36,068 bases of DNA from M55B129 sp964506505 (GTDB lineage: Bacteria > Bacillota > Dethiobacteria > DTU022), in assembly GCA_964506505.1 (NCBI GenBank), contig CAZDKY010000044.1:1-36068 (forward strand), in the 5' to 3' direction. Positions within the stretch are counted from its first letter, which is position 1. Every line of letters begins with the position of its first letter. Below the pieces are notes generated by a model. It was not told the origin of the DNA. It searched no databases and worked only from the letters and a program-made list of their open reading frames with translations. The position numbers were made by a program, and so were the translations under genes. Shown here in pieces: positions 16,602-25,438 of the stretch.

Positions 16602-17132
16602 ATGTTTGAGGGAACGACAATCATAGCAGTTAAAATTGGCAACAGGGTAGCTGTAGCAGGGGACGGCCAGGTTACTTTTGGCAATAGCACCATTATCAAG
16701 CATGGTGCCCGGAAGGTCCGCCGCCTTTATAACGGTAAGGTTGTAGTCGGTTTTGCCGGTGCGGTTGCCGATTCACTGGCACTTTGTGAAAAATTCGAAG
16801 CAAAACTGGAAACCTATCAGGGCAATTTGCAAAGAGCGGCTGTAGAGCTGGCCAAAGATTGGCGGACTGATCGTGTTCTCAGGAAATTGGAAGCGCTGAT
16901 GGTCGCTGCCGGCAGCGAATCTTTGCTTATGATCTCGGGAACAGGTGAAGTCATCGAACCGGACGATGGAATTGCTGCTGTTGGTTCGGGCGCTCCTTAT
17001 GCCATGGCGGCTGCTAAAGCTTTACGCCGCAACAGTGATCTGGGACCCGGGAAGATCGTTGCCGAAGCGATAAAAATTGCGGCGGAAATCTGTATATATA
17101 CAAACGATTCGATTCTGGTTGAAGAAATTTAG
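16602..17132 (+). CDS. hslV: ATP-dependent protease peptidase subunit HslV (ClpQ)
   Basis: 176 residues, a proteasome-beta-like threonine peptidase that forms a double hexamer with HslU. The N-terminus MFEGTTIIAV indicates removal of a four-residue leader to expose the catalytic Thr of TTI. GDGQVTFGN and GSGAPYAMAAAKAL are the family core. Bacillus ClpQ (CodW) uses Ser at this position, whereas this one keeps Thr as in most bacteria. It starts 18 bases after xerC, is followed after 12 bases by hslU, and lies in the same operon. Confidence 0.97.
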   Translation: MFEGTTIIAVKIGNRVAVAGDGQVTFGNSTIIKHGARKVRRLYNGKVVVGFAGAVADSLALCEKFEAKLETYQGNLQRAAVELAKDWRTDRVLRKLEALMVAAGSESLLMISGTGEVIEPDDGIAAVGSGAPYAMAAAKALRRNSDLGPGKIVAEAIKIAAEICIYTNDSILVEEI

Positions 17133-17144
17133 AGAGGCTGAAGA

Positions 17145-18569
17145 ATGACAATGCCGACAGAAGAACTGACACCAAAAGAAATAGTAACCGAACTGGATCG
17201 ATTTATTATCGGCCAGGATGAAGCCAAACGTTGTGTTGCCGTGGCTTTAAGGAACCGCTATCGGCGCAAGCAGCTCCCCGACGATATGCAGGAAGAAATT
17301 ATCCCGAAAAACATTATTATGATCGGTCCAACCGGCGTCGGTAAAACGGAATTGGCCAGGCGTCTTTCACGTCTGGTTAACGCTCCCTTTGTCAAGGTGG
17401 AAGCGACAAAATTTACCGAGGTTGGCTATGTCGGTCGTGATGTCGAATCCATGGTTCGAGATCTGGTTGAAACCTCGGTACGTATTGTAAAAAATGAACG
17501 CATGCTCGAAGTCCAAGATAAAGCAGCTATCAATGTCAGCGAAAAGCTGGTTGACATTATTGCTCCCCTGCCCAGGAAAAAACAGCGATCCTCAAACCCT
17601 CTCGGCTTTCTTTTTCAAACTACTCCAGTGCAGGCGGAACCCGGTCCGGAGGATTCCAATTTTGCTGAAAGAATGCAACGGGCCAGAGAAGAACAGGAAA
17701 AAGTGAGGGCGCGTTTCTTAAAAGGTGAGCTGGAAGAGATGATTGTTGAAATAGAGGTAGAAGAAAAGAAACAACCCATGCTTGATCTTTTCGGCGGACA
17801 GGGCATGGAAGAAATGGGTATTAACCTGCAGGACATGCTGGGTAACATTGTGCCACCGAAAAAGAAGAAACGCAGGGTGCCAGTGGCCGAAGCGAGGGAA
17901 ATAATGATAATGGAAGAAGCTCAGCGGCTCGTCGATATGGATGCTGTTAATTCGGAAGCATTAAAAAGAGCGGAACAGTTGGGAATTATATTTCTTGACG
18001 AAATTGACAAAATTGCCGGTAAAGATTATCATGGATCTGGTCCCGATATTTCGAGAGAAGGGGTCCAGCGAGACATATTGCCGATCGTGGAGGGGTCTAC
18101 GGTTGTTACAAAATATGGTCCGGTAAAAACAGATCATATTTTGTTTATTGCAGCGGGGGCTTTTCATACAACTAAACCTTCTGATTTGATTCCCGAACTG
18201 CAGGGCAGGTTCCCGATCAGGGTAGAGCTTAACAGCCTGACCGAAGATGATTTTAAAAGGATCCTGACCGAACCGAACAATGCCTTGGTGAAACAATATA
18301 AGGCGTTATTGGAGACGGAAGGGGTGAAATTGAGATTTACAGACGAGGCAATCCTTGAGATTGCCTGGACAGCATGTTTTCTGAACCAGGAAATGGAGAA
18401 TATCGGCGCACGGCGCCTGCACACCATAATGGAAAAGGTTCTTGAAGATTTATCTTTCGATTTGCCTGACAGCAATAACGATGGAGTAATCACGGTAGAT
18501 CCTGAGTACGTTCAGAACAAGCTGCAAAAAGTAGTTAAAGACAAAGATTTAAGCAAGTATATTTTATAA
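17145..18569 (+). CDS. hslU: ATP-dependent protease ATPase subunit HslU (ClpY)
   Basis: 474 residues, the AAA+ unfoldase partner of HslV. It opens with the family signature ELTPKEIVTELDRFIIGQDEAK. Walker A is GPTGVGKTE; the pore region VEATKFTEVGYVGRDV carries the GYVG loop that grips substrate. An extended I-domain (about 115-250, Glu/Lys-rich) projects from the ring. Walker B is IIFLDEIDKIA, and the sensor region has GRFPIRVEL and the GARRLHTIMEKVLEDLSF segment. The C-terminus ends DLSKYIL, as needed to dock into HslV. The ATG has a GAGAGG-type SD. Full length. Confidence 0.97.
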   Translation: MTMPTEELTPKEIVTELDRFIIGQDEAKRCVAVALRNRYRRKQLPDDMQEEIIPKNIIMIGPTGVGKTELARRLSRLVNAPFVKVEATKFTEVGYVGRDVESMVRDLVETSVRIVKNERMLEVQDKAAINVSEKLVDIIAPLPRKKQRSSNPLGFLFQTTPVQAEPGPEDSNFAERMQRAREEQEKVRARFLKGELEEMIVEIEVEEKKQPMLDLFGGQGMEEMGINLQDMLGNIVPPKKKKRRVPVAEAREIMIMEEAQRLVDMDAVNSEALKRAEQLGIIFLDEIDKIAGKDYHGSGPDISREGVQRDILPIVEGSTVVTKYGPVKTDHILFIAAGAFHTTKPSDLIPELQGRFPIRVELNSLTEDDFKRILTEPNNALVKQYKALLETEGVKLRFTDEAILEIAWTACFLNQEMENIGARRLHTIMEKVLEDLSFDLPDSNNDGVITVDPEYVQNKLQKVVKDKDLSKYIL

Positions 18570-18598
18570 AAACATAAGACGAAAGGTGGGTGAAAGAC

Positions 18599-19396
18599 GT
18601 GATTTCTTCTCCATTGCTTGAGAAGACTCGTCGTATTAACAAAATTCTACAAAAAACAGCCGGACAGCGTGTTGACTTCAAAGATATTGCTGAAGTTCTT
18701 AAAAATGTCATTCACGCCAATGTTTATATAGTCAGCCGCAAGGGTAAAGTACTCGGCTGGTCCCTGGTTGATGAATTTGAGTGTGAACTGATGGTCAACA
18801 ATGTGCTCGAAGTGGGAGTTTTTCCCGAAAGGTACAACCGTTTCCTGCTAAAAGAAGATGAATCGCGGGTTAACCTGCGTCAGAAGTCCAATGATTGTGT
18901 CTTTATAGAAGAGGAAAGGTGCCTTTTCTCCAATAAAATCACCACGGTCATTCCCATCCTCGGAGGAGGGGAACGGCTGGGCACTTTGCTGCTGGCCCGT
19001 TTCAACGAGCTTTTTGATGCGGAAGATTTGATTCTTGCTGAAACCGGAGCAACGGTTGTGGGAATGGAAATACTGCGTTCGAAAGCGGAAAAAGTAGAAG
19101 AGGATGCTCGCAATAAGGCTGTTGTCCAACTCGCAGTGGCAACGTTGTCTTATTCGGAGCTTGAAGCTGTGGAACATATTTTTGAAGAGCTTGGAGGAAC
19201 AGAAGGCCTTCTTGTAGCCAGCAAAATTGCCGATCAGCTGGGCATCACCCGCTCGGTTATTGTCAATGCCCTGCGCAAGTTTGAAAGCGCCGGTGTTATT
19301 GAATCACGCTCTCTGGGAATGAAAGGAACCTATATCAAGGTTCTAAACCCCTTCCTGCTTGATTATTTGGAAAAAAAAACTAAGCCTTTTCAGTAA
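18599..19396 (+). CDS. codY: Global transcriptional repressor CodY
   Basis: 265 residues. CodY senses GTP and branched-chain amino acids and represses transport, peptide-use and amino-acid genes in rich conditions. An N-terminal GAF-type ligand domain (about 1-155) is followed by a linker helix and the winged helix-turn-helix, with the near-invariant ASKIADQLGITRSVIVNAL and SAGVIESRSLGMKGTY. The GTG at 18590 touches the AAAGGTGG ribosome-binding site, so the GTG at 18599 (9-base spacing, giving MISSPLLEKTRRIN) is preferred. It is the last gene of the topA-xerC-hslVU block, closed by a terminator. The adjacent peptidase, citramalate and transporter genes are plausible targets, but no convincing CodY box was found. 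Confidence 0.96.
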   Translation: MISSPLLEKTRRINKILQKTAGQRVDFKDIAEVLKNVIHANVYIVSRKGKVLGWSLVDEFECELMVNNVLEVGVFPERYNRFLLKEDESRVNLRQKSNDCVFIEEERCLFSNKITTVIPILGGGERLGTLLLARFNELFDAEDLILAETGATVVGMEILRSKAEKVEEDARNKAVVQLAVATLSYSELEAVEHIFEELGGTEGLLVASKIADQLGITRSVIVNALRKFESAGVIESRSLGMKGTYIKVLNPFLLDYLEKKTKPFQ

Positions 19397-19418
19397 AAAT
19401 GTTTCATAATTAATTTAA

Positions 19419-19455
19419 AAAAAGCGGTCTGCCCTATGGCTGAACGCTTTTTTTT
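19419..19455 (+). terminator. Rho-independent terminator after codY
   Basis: AAAAAGCG (19419-19426) pairs with CGCTTTTT (19445-19452); an inner imperfect GTCTGCC/GGCTGAAC pairing extends it. The stem runs into eight T. It ends the codY operon. Confidence 0.85.
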
Positions 19456-19666
19456 ACCTTGTTGGCATAAGCCTTTACCAGACTTTGAAAACTTGCTGTG
19501 AGTTTGACTTAAAGAACACTGGCAGGAGCGATATCTGCACGCATGGTTTTGGCAAAGAAGGGTTTTCTTATGGAGAAAAGAATATAGCTAATTTATACGA
19601 TGTGTTTTTTTATAAAGATAATGCAGTTTATTAGCAGTATAACAATCTAAACCGGAGAGTGCAATT
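19456..19666. other. Gap between codY terminator and GNAT-like gene
   Basis: No convincing gene or RNA. The only short frames are under 20 codons. A TTGACT near 19505 has no good -10 at the right distance. The promoter for the following two-gene unit presumably lies here but could not be fixed. Confidence 0.4.
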
Positions 19667-20794
19667 TTGGCCAATAAGGTTGAAATAAAAATCATCAAGG
19701 ATAAAAATGATCTAAAATCTTTTGTTGAGTTACCGTGGCTGATTTATAAAAATGATCCAAACTGGATACCGCCGTTGCTTTCTGATATGTACAATACGCT
19801 TAATCCCAGTAAGAATGCTCTTCTGCGTCTTGGTCCAAGCTGTTTCTTTCTGGCATTTAAAAATGGTAAAATCGCTGGACGCATCGGGGTGGGGATGGAT
19901 TTAAGGCTTAACAAGGTAAAAAGTGAAAACATGGGTTATATTACATTGTTTGAAAGCATTGAAAAATATTCGGTAGCTGAAGCTTTGTTTAATGCCGCTC
20001 TGGAATGGTTGAGAAACAAAGGAGCGGTTTATGCGTCAGGGCCGCAATCTCCAAGCAATGGTGACGATTACCGCGGTTTACTCATAGAAGGTTTCGACAT
20101 GCCTCCCGTTTTGCTGAATTCTTATAATCCGTCGTATTATGTATCGTTTTTTGAAAAATATGGTTTTAGCAAGCACTTTGACCGCTTTGCTTATTATTAT
20201 GATCTGACAAAAGAACCGCCTATTCGTCTGGCCAGGGGCGTAAAACTGGCGCAAAATCGTTTTGATTTCCATGTTCGCCCTATTGATCTTCATAATCTGG
20301 AGCAGGAGATGCAGGTCATAAAAAAAGTCATCGAAGAGGCTATGCCTGACTGGCCTGACATGATTCCGCCGAGCGATGAAGAGATTGCTTCCGAAGCTGA
20401 TAAGCTGAAACAGCTTGCTATTTCCGAATTAATACTTTTTATCGAAAACAAAGAAAACCATTGCCTCGGTTTTTCTGTCACTCTGCCGGATTATAACCAG
20501 GTGCTGGCACGTTTAAACGGCAGGCTGTTCCCTACGGGTTTTCTGAAATATTTTTGGTACAGACGGAAGATAAACGGAGTGCGGATGTTTGTTCTTTTTG
20601 TAACGGCGAAGGGACGACACAGGGGTGTTTCCGCAGCTCTGTACCACTATACCATGCAGAATGCCCGCCGTTTGGGATACAAATTTGGTGAGGGTTCAAC
20701 GATTCATGAATTTAATAAGCGCATGAATATTGATGCCCAGAAAGCCGGTGGGAGGCTGTACAAAAAATATCGTGTCTACCGGATCGACCTGTGA
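19667..20794 (+). CDS. GNAT-like acyltransferase family protein
   Basis: 375 residues, cytoplasmic, with no membrane segment. The N-terminal half (FVELPWLIYKNDPNWIPPL, FLAFKNGKIAGRIGVGMD) resembles a GNAT fold first half. The C-terminal half contains MFVLFVTAKGRHRGVSAALYHYTMQNARRLGY, which fits the GNAT motif A region that binds the acyl-CoA pantetheine (RHRGVSAAL). The product may be a tandem GNAT with a degenerate first domain. The TTG start has GGAGAG 8 bases upstream. The next gene, a fatty acyl-AMP-ligase-like enzyme, starts 31 bases later, so the pair is probably co-transcribed. I do not recognise a specific named family; an N-acyltransferase using the partner's acyl product is a reasonable guess only. 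Confidence 0.65.
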   Translation: MANKVEIKIIKDKNDLKSFVELPWLIYKNDPNWIPPLLSDMYNTLNPSKNALLRLGPSCFFLAFKNGKIAGRIGVGMDLRLNKVKSENMGYITLFESIEKYSVAEALFNAALEWLRNKGAVYASGPQSPSNGDDYRGLLIEGFDMPPVLLNSYNPSYYVSFFEKYGFSKHFDRFAYYYDLTKEPPIRLARGVKLAQNRFDFHVRPIDLHNLEQEMQVIKKVIEEAMPDWPDMIPPSDEEIASEADKLKQLAISELILFIENKENHCLGFSVTLPDYNQVLARLNGRLFPTGFLKYFWYRRKINGVRMFVLFVTAKGRHRGVSAALYHYTMQNARRLGYKFGEGSTIHEFNKRMNIDAQKAGGRLYKKYRVYRIDL

Positions 20795-20825
20795 TTCCTC
20801 CGGTTTTGAAAGGTAGGTTAAAAAA

Positions 20826-22598
20826 GTGACTGTTAACAAAAATCTGACAGGCAATAGTGAACCCCTGGTTATCTCTACGCCGGACGATTCTCTTAGCTTC
20901 GAACCTTTACCGAAGAAAATCTGTAGTGCTGCAGAAGGCTCGAACACTATCACTTTTGTCGGTTCGGCTGCTGGTAATGCCGGTGCAGAAGATATGACCA
21001 TTACCTGGCACCGGCTGCACCATGACGCCCTGGCCATAGCTGCCGTTTTACAACAAAAAGGGATTAAGCCGGATGATCATGTTGCCCTTTTAGGGCCAAC
21101 TACCCGCAGCCTGGTGACAGCCATTCAGGCGGTCTGGTTTGCCGGCGGGAGTGTAAGCATGCTTCCCATTCCCATGCGGTTCAGTTCAATTGAAGAGTTT
21201 GCCAATCAAACCAGGGTTCTGATGAAACACGGCGATATTAATATGCTCCTTCTCGATCCAGCCATGGCTGCCTTTTACGAAAGCAAACCGGGGGATCCGC
21301 CGGTGGTCCTGCTCAACGAGCTGGAGCCTGCTGCAGGAGGGTTGTCGGAGGATGACTACAGGGAAGTGCCTTATGACCCGGAAAGATTGGCTATACTGCA
21401 GTTTACCTCCGGTTCCACGTCCAGCCCAAAAGGGGTAATGCTTCCCTATCGGGTTTTGGAAGCCAATACAACGGGTATGATTGCTGCTTCAAAAGCTGTT
21501 CCCGGGGATACCTTTGTTTCATGGCTTCCGTTATATCACGATATGGGCCTGATTGGTTTACTGATAGTGCCGATGATCGTGGGATGTTCGCTGGTTCTGG
21601 CTTCACCCCAGGATTTTTTAAGCAGACCGGCAGACTGGCTGCGATGGATGCATAGATACAAAGGGACGGTTACTTCAGGTCCCAATTTTTCGTGGGTTTT
21701 AGCGACCCGGGCTTTCCGCCGTCTTACTGAAAAAGGGGATCTTCTCGATCTTTCAAAAATACGCATCGCCCTGAGTGGTGCTGAACCGATCGATCCGGAT
21801 GTGGTTGAAGCGCTCATTGAAGCGGCTGGACCGCACCGCCTGAGAGAGGGAGCCGTATTCTGTGCTTTTGGTATGGCCGAACTGTCACTGGGGGGTACTT
21901 TCCCACCCCCCCTGCGGGGTATGGTTACCGATACAGTGGACCGTCGGGTTCTTGAAAAGGAAAAATATGCCTTGCCGGCAGATCCTGAAAGTGTAAAAAC
22001 CCGCCGTTTTCCTTTGCTTGGAACGCCAATTCCAGGCTTACAGATGCGGATTTGTAATTTGGAGACAGGTCAAATCAGCAATCTGCGCCAGGTTGGTGAA
22101 CTGGAAATCAAGGGAACATCAGTAATGGCCGGTTATTATGGACGGCCGGATCTAAATGAGTCACTATTTCATGACGGTTGGTTAAAAACGGGCGATCTGG
22201 CTTATTTTGTTGAACGGCCTGGTGGGGACGAACCGGAACTGGTTATTTGTGGGCGGATTAAGGATGTAATTATTATTGCAGGAAGGAATATATTTCCGGA
22301 GGATATTGAGCGGAAAGTAGGCATCCTTAGTGGAGTGCGAGCCGGCAATGTTATTGCCTTCGGGATAGAGGGAAGTAAGAGAAAAGAAAACATTGTTGTG
22401 GTGGCTGAAGTGAGAAATGAAGAACCGATTGCATTGAGAAGAAAAATTCGCGAACAGGTTATTAATGTAGTGGGATTTCCGCCCCACGACATCAGGCTTC
22501 TCCAGCCGGGTACGCTTCCAAAAACCAGTTCGGGAAAATTACAGCGCGATCTTTGTAAAAAGCAGTACTTGAATAAAGAATTAAAAATAGTTGAATGA
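20826..22598 (+). CDS. Fatty acyl-AMP ligase-like (ANL superfamily) enzyme
   Basis: 590 residues. It has ANL motifs LQFTSGSTSSPKGVML (ATP phosphate loop, about 191-206), SWLPLYHDMGLIG (about 232-244), a FAAL-like signature that most acyl-CoA synthetases lack, GMAELSLGG, GWLKTGDLAYF, GRIKDVIIIAGRNIFPEDIE, and the C-terminal adenylation lysine in LPKTSSGKLQRDL. FAALs activate fatty acids as acyl-adenylates and normally hand them to an acyl carrier protein. The GTG start has AAGGTAGG 8-9 bases upstream. No carrier protein, PKS or phosphopantetheinyl transferase is near; the only partner is the upstream GNAT-like protein. An acyl-CoA ligase role is not excluded. Confidence 0.82.
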   Translation: MTVNKNLTGNSEPLVISTPDDSLSFEPLPKKICSAAEGSNTITFVGSAAGNAGAEDMTITWHRLHHDALAIAAVLQQKGIKPDDHVALLGPTTRSLVTAIQAVWFAGGSVSMLPIPMRFSSIEEFANQTRVLMKHGDINMLLLDPAMAAFYESKPGDPPVVLLNELEPAAGGLSEDDYREVPYDPERLAILQFTSGSTSSPKGVMLPYRVLEANTTGMIAASKAVPGDTFVSWLPLYHDMGLIGLLIVPMIVGCSLVLASPQDFLSRPADWLRWMHRYKGTVTSGPNFSWVLATRAFRRLTEKGDLLDLSKIRIALSGAEPIDPDVVEALIEAAGPHRLREGAVFCAFGMAELSLGGTFPPPLRGMVTDTVDRRVLEKEKYALPADPESVKTRRFPLLGTPIPGLQMRICNLETGQISNLRQVGELEIKGTSVMAGYYGRPDLNESLFHDGWLKTGDLAYFVERPGGDEPELVICGRIKDVIIIAGRNIFPEDIERKVGILSGVRAGNVIAFGIEGSKRKENIVVVAEVRNEEPIALRRKIREQVINVVGFPPHDIRLLQPGTLPKTSSGKLQRDLCKKQYLNKELKIVE

Positions 22599-22614
22599 AA
22601 TTTTGGTAAAGTTG

Positions 22615-22649
22615 AAAAGGGGGACAGCGTCAGATGCTGTCCCCCTTTT
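22615..22649. terminator. Bidirectional terminator between convergent genes
   Basis: AAAAGGGGGACAGC (22615-22628) pairs perfectly with GCTGTCCCCCTTTT (22636-22649) around a 7-base loop. T tracts exist on both strands, so it can end both the acyl-AMP-ligase transcript (plus) and the DUF401 transcript (minus). Confidence 0.92.
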
Positions 22650-22662
22650 CTGTGAGCCCAAA

Positions 22663-23898
22663 TCAATAATAACCAAATAAAAGGGTTATCAAAAAGCCGA
22701 CTAGCATGACCACTCCAAGTAACGGAAGGGTTAATAAAATAATTTTTTTTGTATCACCCTTGCAGTATTCCTTAGTCAGCGAAAAACATGGATGAGCCGG
22801 TGAAATTATATGACCTGATGTAGAACTGGCGTAGAGATAGGCAAAATAAGCCGAGGAGGCGGCTGTTCCGGCAGGGATGATTGGCAAAAACATTGGAAAA
22901 AGAATTGCTACGCTTGCCGAGTTGTCCCCGGTTAGCATGCCGACTAAAAACGGTATGAAAGTTAATAAAAAAATCAAAGGAACACCAAGATCGATAACGA
23001 TGTTTGTCAGATCTATTATTACCTCCGTATGCTCCAGCATCTCTTTGTAAACCATGATGCCTATAATCACAAAAGCAACTGGAATTTTAATCCCGGGAAG
23101 AATTAATGTTTTTATCCTCCTGGCGAATTCCTGAGCGCGGTCTTTTGGTGGCAAGTAGTTTGCCAGGGCAAGCAAGATGCCGACGAAAAGCGCCAGCGGA
23201 AAATAGACATTGAAGAATACGACCAGGATCATAACCAGGATAAGCGGCATAACACTTTTTAGCAGTTGCAAAAGTTTCTGCCATGATATCGAAATGCCGG
23301 TAGTTCCGGTGGAGTAATTTCGAAACAGGAAGTAGAAGCCGAAAAGGACGCCGGCAATGGTCAGAGGTAAATTATGCAGGACGTAGCGGCTTATATTAAT
23401 GGCAGAAAGCTGTGAGGCGAGAATCAAGCTCGGGAACAGTGGAAGGATAAAATAAAATACATGCCTGAACCAGATGTTTATAACTGCCTGCCGTTCGGAA
23501 GGCATGTTGAGCTGATTACCCGTTTCAACACATAGGGGCGCCGATAGAATCGCTCCCCCGGGAACCGTCAGCATACCGATCAAAGCCGGCATGGCGACAG
23601 CAATAAGCCTGATATCGGATAAAAGAGACTGGAGATTGTTAATGATTTCATTAAGGGCTCCTGTTTCTTTCAATATGTACCCCAGAACTCCCAGAAGAAT
23701 TATGCTGATCACCAGCATAATGGTGATGCTGTTCCATAATCCCGATAAAAATACGATAAAAAATTCACTTAATCCCAGCCCGTCCAGTAAGCCTAAAGTT
23801 ATGGCTCCGACCAACATAGTCAAGCCAATGTTTAATTTTTTATAAATTCCTAAAATAATAATCACGATTGAACCGGATAAGGCAATATACCAGGGCAT
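22663..23898 (-). CDS. DUF401 family integral membrane permease
   Basis: 411 residues with about eleven hydrophobic segments (first MPWYIALSGSIVIIILGIY). It has the polar re-entrant-type motifs of the ion transporter superfamily: LIGMLTVPGGAILSAPL, the MLTGDNSASVAILFPMFLP hairpin, and ASSTSGHIISPAHPCFSLTKEY near the C-terminus. DUF401 is related to the gluconate/citrate/ArsB-type carriers; the substrate is unknown. The gene is divergent from the tripartite tricarboxylate transporter operon across a 298-base AT-rich gap, so a shared regulator or substrate class (organic acids) is plausible. It ends at a bidirectional terminator. Confidence 0.85.
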   Translation of the reverse strand: MPWYIALSGSIVIIILGIYKKLNIGLTMLVGAITLGLLDGLGLSEFFIVFLSGLWNSITIMLVISIILLGVLGYILKETGALNEIINNLQSLLSDIRLIAVAMPALIGMLTVPGGAILSAPLCVETGNQLNMPSERQAVINIWFRHVFYFILPLFPSLILASQLSAINISRYVLHNLPLTIAGVLFGFYFLFRNYSTGTTGISISWQKLLQLLKSVMPLILVMILVVFFNVYFPLALFVGILLALANYLPPKDRAQEFARRIKTLILPGIKIPVAFVIIGIMVYKEMLEHTEVIIDLTNIVIDLGVPLIFLLTFIPFLVGMLTGDNSASVAILFPMFLPIIPAGTAASSAYFAYLYASSTSGHIISPAHPCFSLTKEYCKGDTKKIILLTLPLLGVVMLVGFLITLLFGYY

Positions 23899-24196
23899 AT
23901 TTTCACCTGCATAATATGTTTAATTACTGATTATCATAATCCAGACGGTAATCATTGGCAATAGTTTATTTGTTACCTTTCAAAAAAAATAAGAAAAATA
24001 ACAAAAGGAAGGATTGAAAGATTCCCTGTCGAATAATAAATTTATTGATTAAATTTATATAATACAAAAAATTTCCAAGACAAAAAAAATATTGATTTGT
24101 GAGGTGATGAATAGTCAGAATTGAAATAATAACAGTTTGAATCTTTAGCTTTTCTTATCCAAATTAAAAAGCATGAACTAAAAAGGGGGAATAAAA
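23899..24196. other. Divergent intergenic region between DUF401 and tctC
   Basis: 298 bases, very AT-rich. No gene or stable RNA is evident. A TATAAT in TTTATATAATAC (about 24055-24062) could be a -10 for tctC but has no matching -35 at 17 bases. The start of tctC has AAAAGGGGG directly upstream. No sensor kinase/regulator pair, often linked to tct operons, lies here. Confidence 0.4.
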
Positions 24197-25351
24197 GTGA
24201 AAAAGTTTATTCAAATAACCTTGATCCTGTTAGTTATCTTACCGTTACTAATGCTTGTTGGTTGTACACAAGCCGAGGATTCATCGCCTTCGGGGGAAGA
24301 GCCGGAAGAGGAAGCGCCGGAAGAAGAAACTGCTTGTCCGAGCCAGGAAGAAATTGTTGCCGCTATTGATGAGGTAATCGCCGACTATTACGCCGGAGTT
24401 TACGATGATGACGAGGTGTTTGTCGCTTTGCGTGAAGCGATACCGAAACCTGAAGGTTACCCGGAACGGCCGATCGAGTATATTGTTCCCTGGGGTGAAG
24501 GTGGTGGCTCGGATAACTACGGCCGTCATATTGGACGTGATGCTTCGACAATCATGGAGCAAAATATTATTTATAATAATATGCCGGGCGGCGGTGGTGA
24601 GGTCGGCCTTGCTTATTTGTTGAGCCAGAGCCCTGACGGTTATACTATCTATGGCGCTATTGCCAACCAAACCATCAATGATGCTCTTGGCACACAGCCC
24701 TATTCCTACAGCAACGATGTGGATTTCATTATCCGCAACCAGGGTGCTACCGAAATCTACTGGGTTTTGGTTGACAGTCCATTTGAAACAATGCAGGATG
24801 CTCTCGACTACGCGGTTGAGAATCCTGGCGAGTTGACAATAAACGGAGCGGGAGCTGGCGGTGACGATGAATTTCGTATTGCGTCGATTGCCAAGGAGCT
24901 GGGAACTGATATTGTCTATGTACCCTATGACGGTGTTGGCGAGAGGGTTTCAAGCTTACTCGGTGGACATGTTGACATAATGCATGAAACAGTCGGAACC
25001 GTAATTGATCTCTATGAAACAGGTGAAATCAGACCCCTTGCTTACGGAGGCGATATTGTTTTTGAAGAACTTGATCCAGATATCCCCTGTATTGCCGATA
25101 TGGGCTATGATGTCCCTGTTGGAAGATGGCGGGGGATGAATACGGTAAAAGGGACTGATCCGGAAATAATCAATTACCTGCATAACTGTTTTTACGCAGC
25201 CTCAAAACTCCCTTACTATTCTGAATACGAAAAAGAGTTTTTTCAGCATTTACCAAAAGCATACTTAAATTCCGCCGATTTTGAAGCCTATGCAAAAGAC
25301 GAAGTCGCCAGGCTGAAAGAGCTGGCGAAAGAACTGGGTTATCTGGATTAA
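24197..25351 (+). CDS. tctC: Tripartite tricarboxylate transporter substrate-binding lipoprotein (TctC/Bug family)
   Basis: 384 residues. A lipoprotein signal peptide (MKKFIQITLILLVILPLLMLVGC) places the lipidated Cys at 23. Next comes a long acidic stretch (about 24-85, many Glu/Asp, with a second Cys in TACPSQEE) before the Bug domain proper begins at YPERPIEYIVPWGEGGGSDNYGR. That segment matches the family's substrate carboxylate loop, though family members have PFPPGG where this has PWGEGG. NNMPGGGGEVG and ELTINGAGAGGDDEF are further Bug-type segments. The protein captures a carboxylate outside the membrane and delivers it to TctA/TctB. The GTG start has AAAAGGGGG upstream. A strong hairpin follows the stop before tctB. 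Confidence 0.9.
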   Translation: MKKFIQITLILLVILPLLMLVGCTQAEDSSPSGEEPEEEAPEEETACPSQEEIVAAIDEVIADYYAGVYDDDEVFVALREAIPKPEGYPERPIEYIVPWGEGGGSDNYGRHIGRDASTIMEQNIIYNNMPGGGGEVGLAYLLSQSPDGYTIYGAIANQTINDALGTQPYSYSNDVDFIIRNQGATEIYWVLVDSPFETMQDALDYAVENPGELTINGAGAGGDDEFRIASIAKELGTDIVYVPYDGVGERVSSLLGGHVDIMHETVGTVIDLYETGEIRPLAYGGDIVFEELDPDIPCIADMGYDVPVGRWRGMNTVKGTDPEIINYLHNCFYAASKLPYYSEYEKEFFQHLPKAYLNSADFEAYAKDEVARLKELAKELGYLD

Positions 25352-25366
25352 ACAACTAAAAAAGTA

Positions 25367-25400
25367 CCAGGGGAAGCGAATAAAAAATCGCTTCCCCTGG
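25367..25400 (+). promoter_or_regulatory. Intercistronic hairpin between tctC and tctB
   Basis: A perfect 13-bp stem (25367-25379 with 25388-25400) with an 8-base A-rich loop. There is no T tract after it, so it is more likely an mRNA-stabilising or partial-readthrough element than a full terminator. It would let the binding protein be made in excess of the membrane subunits. Confidence 0.6.
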
Positions 25401-25438
25401 TCAAGCTAAGAATTTCGGAAAGGTGGTCCGCCGATCTG

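Noticed and set aside
25405..25425. CodY-box-like AATTTCGGAAA before tctB
   Set aside because: About five mismatches to the consensus AATTTTCWGAAAATT, and it overlaps the tctB ribosome-binding site, so it is not convincing.
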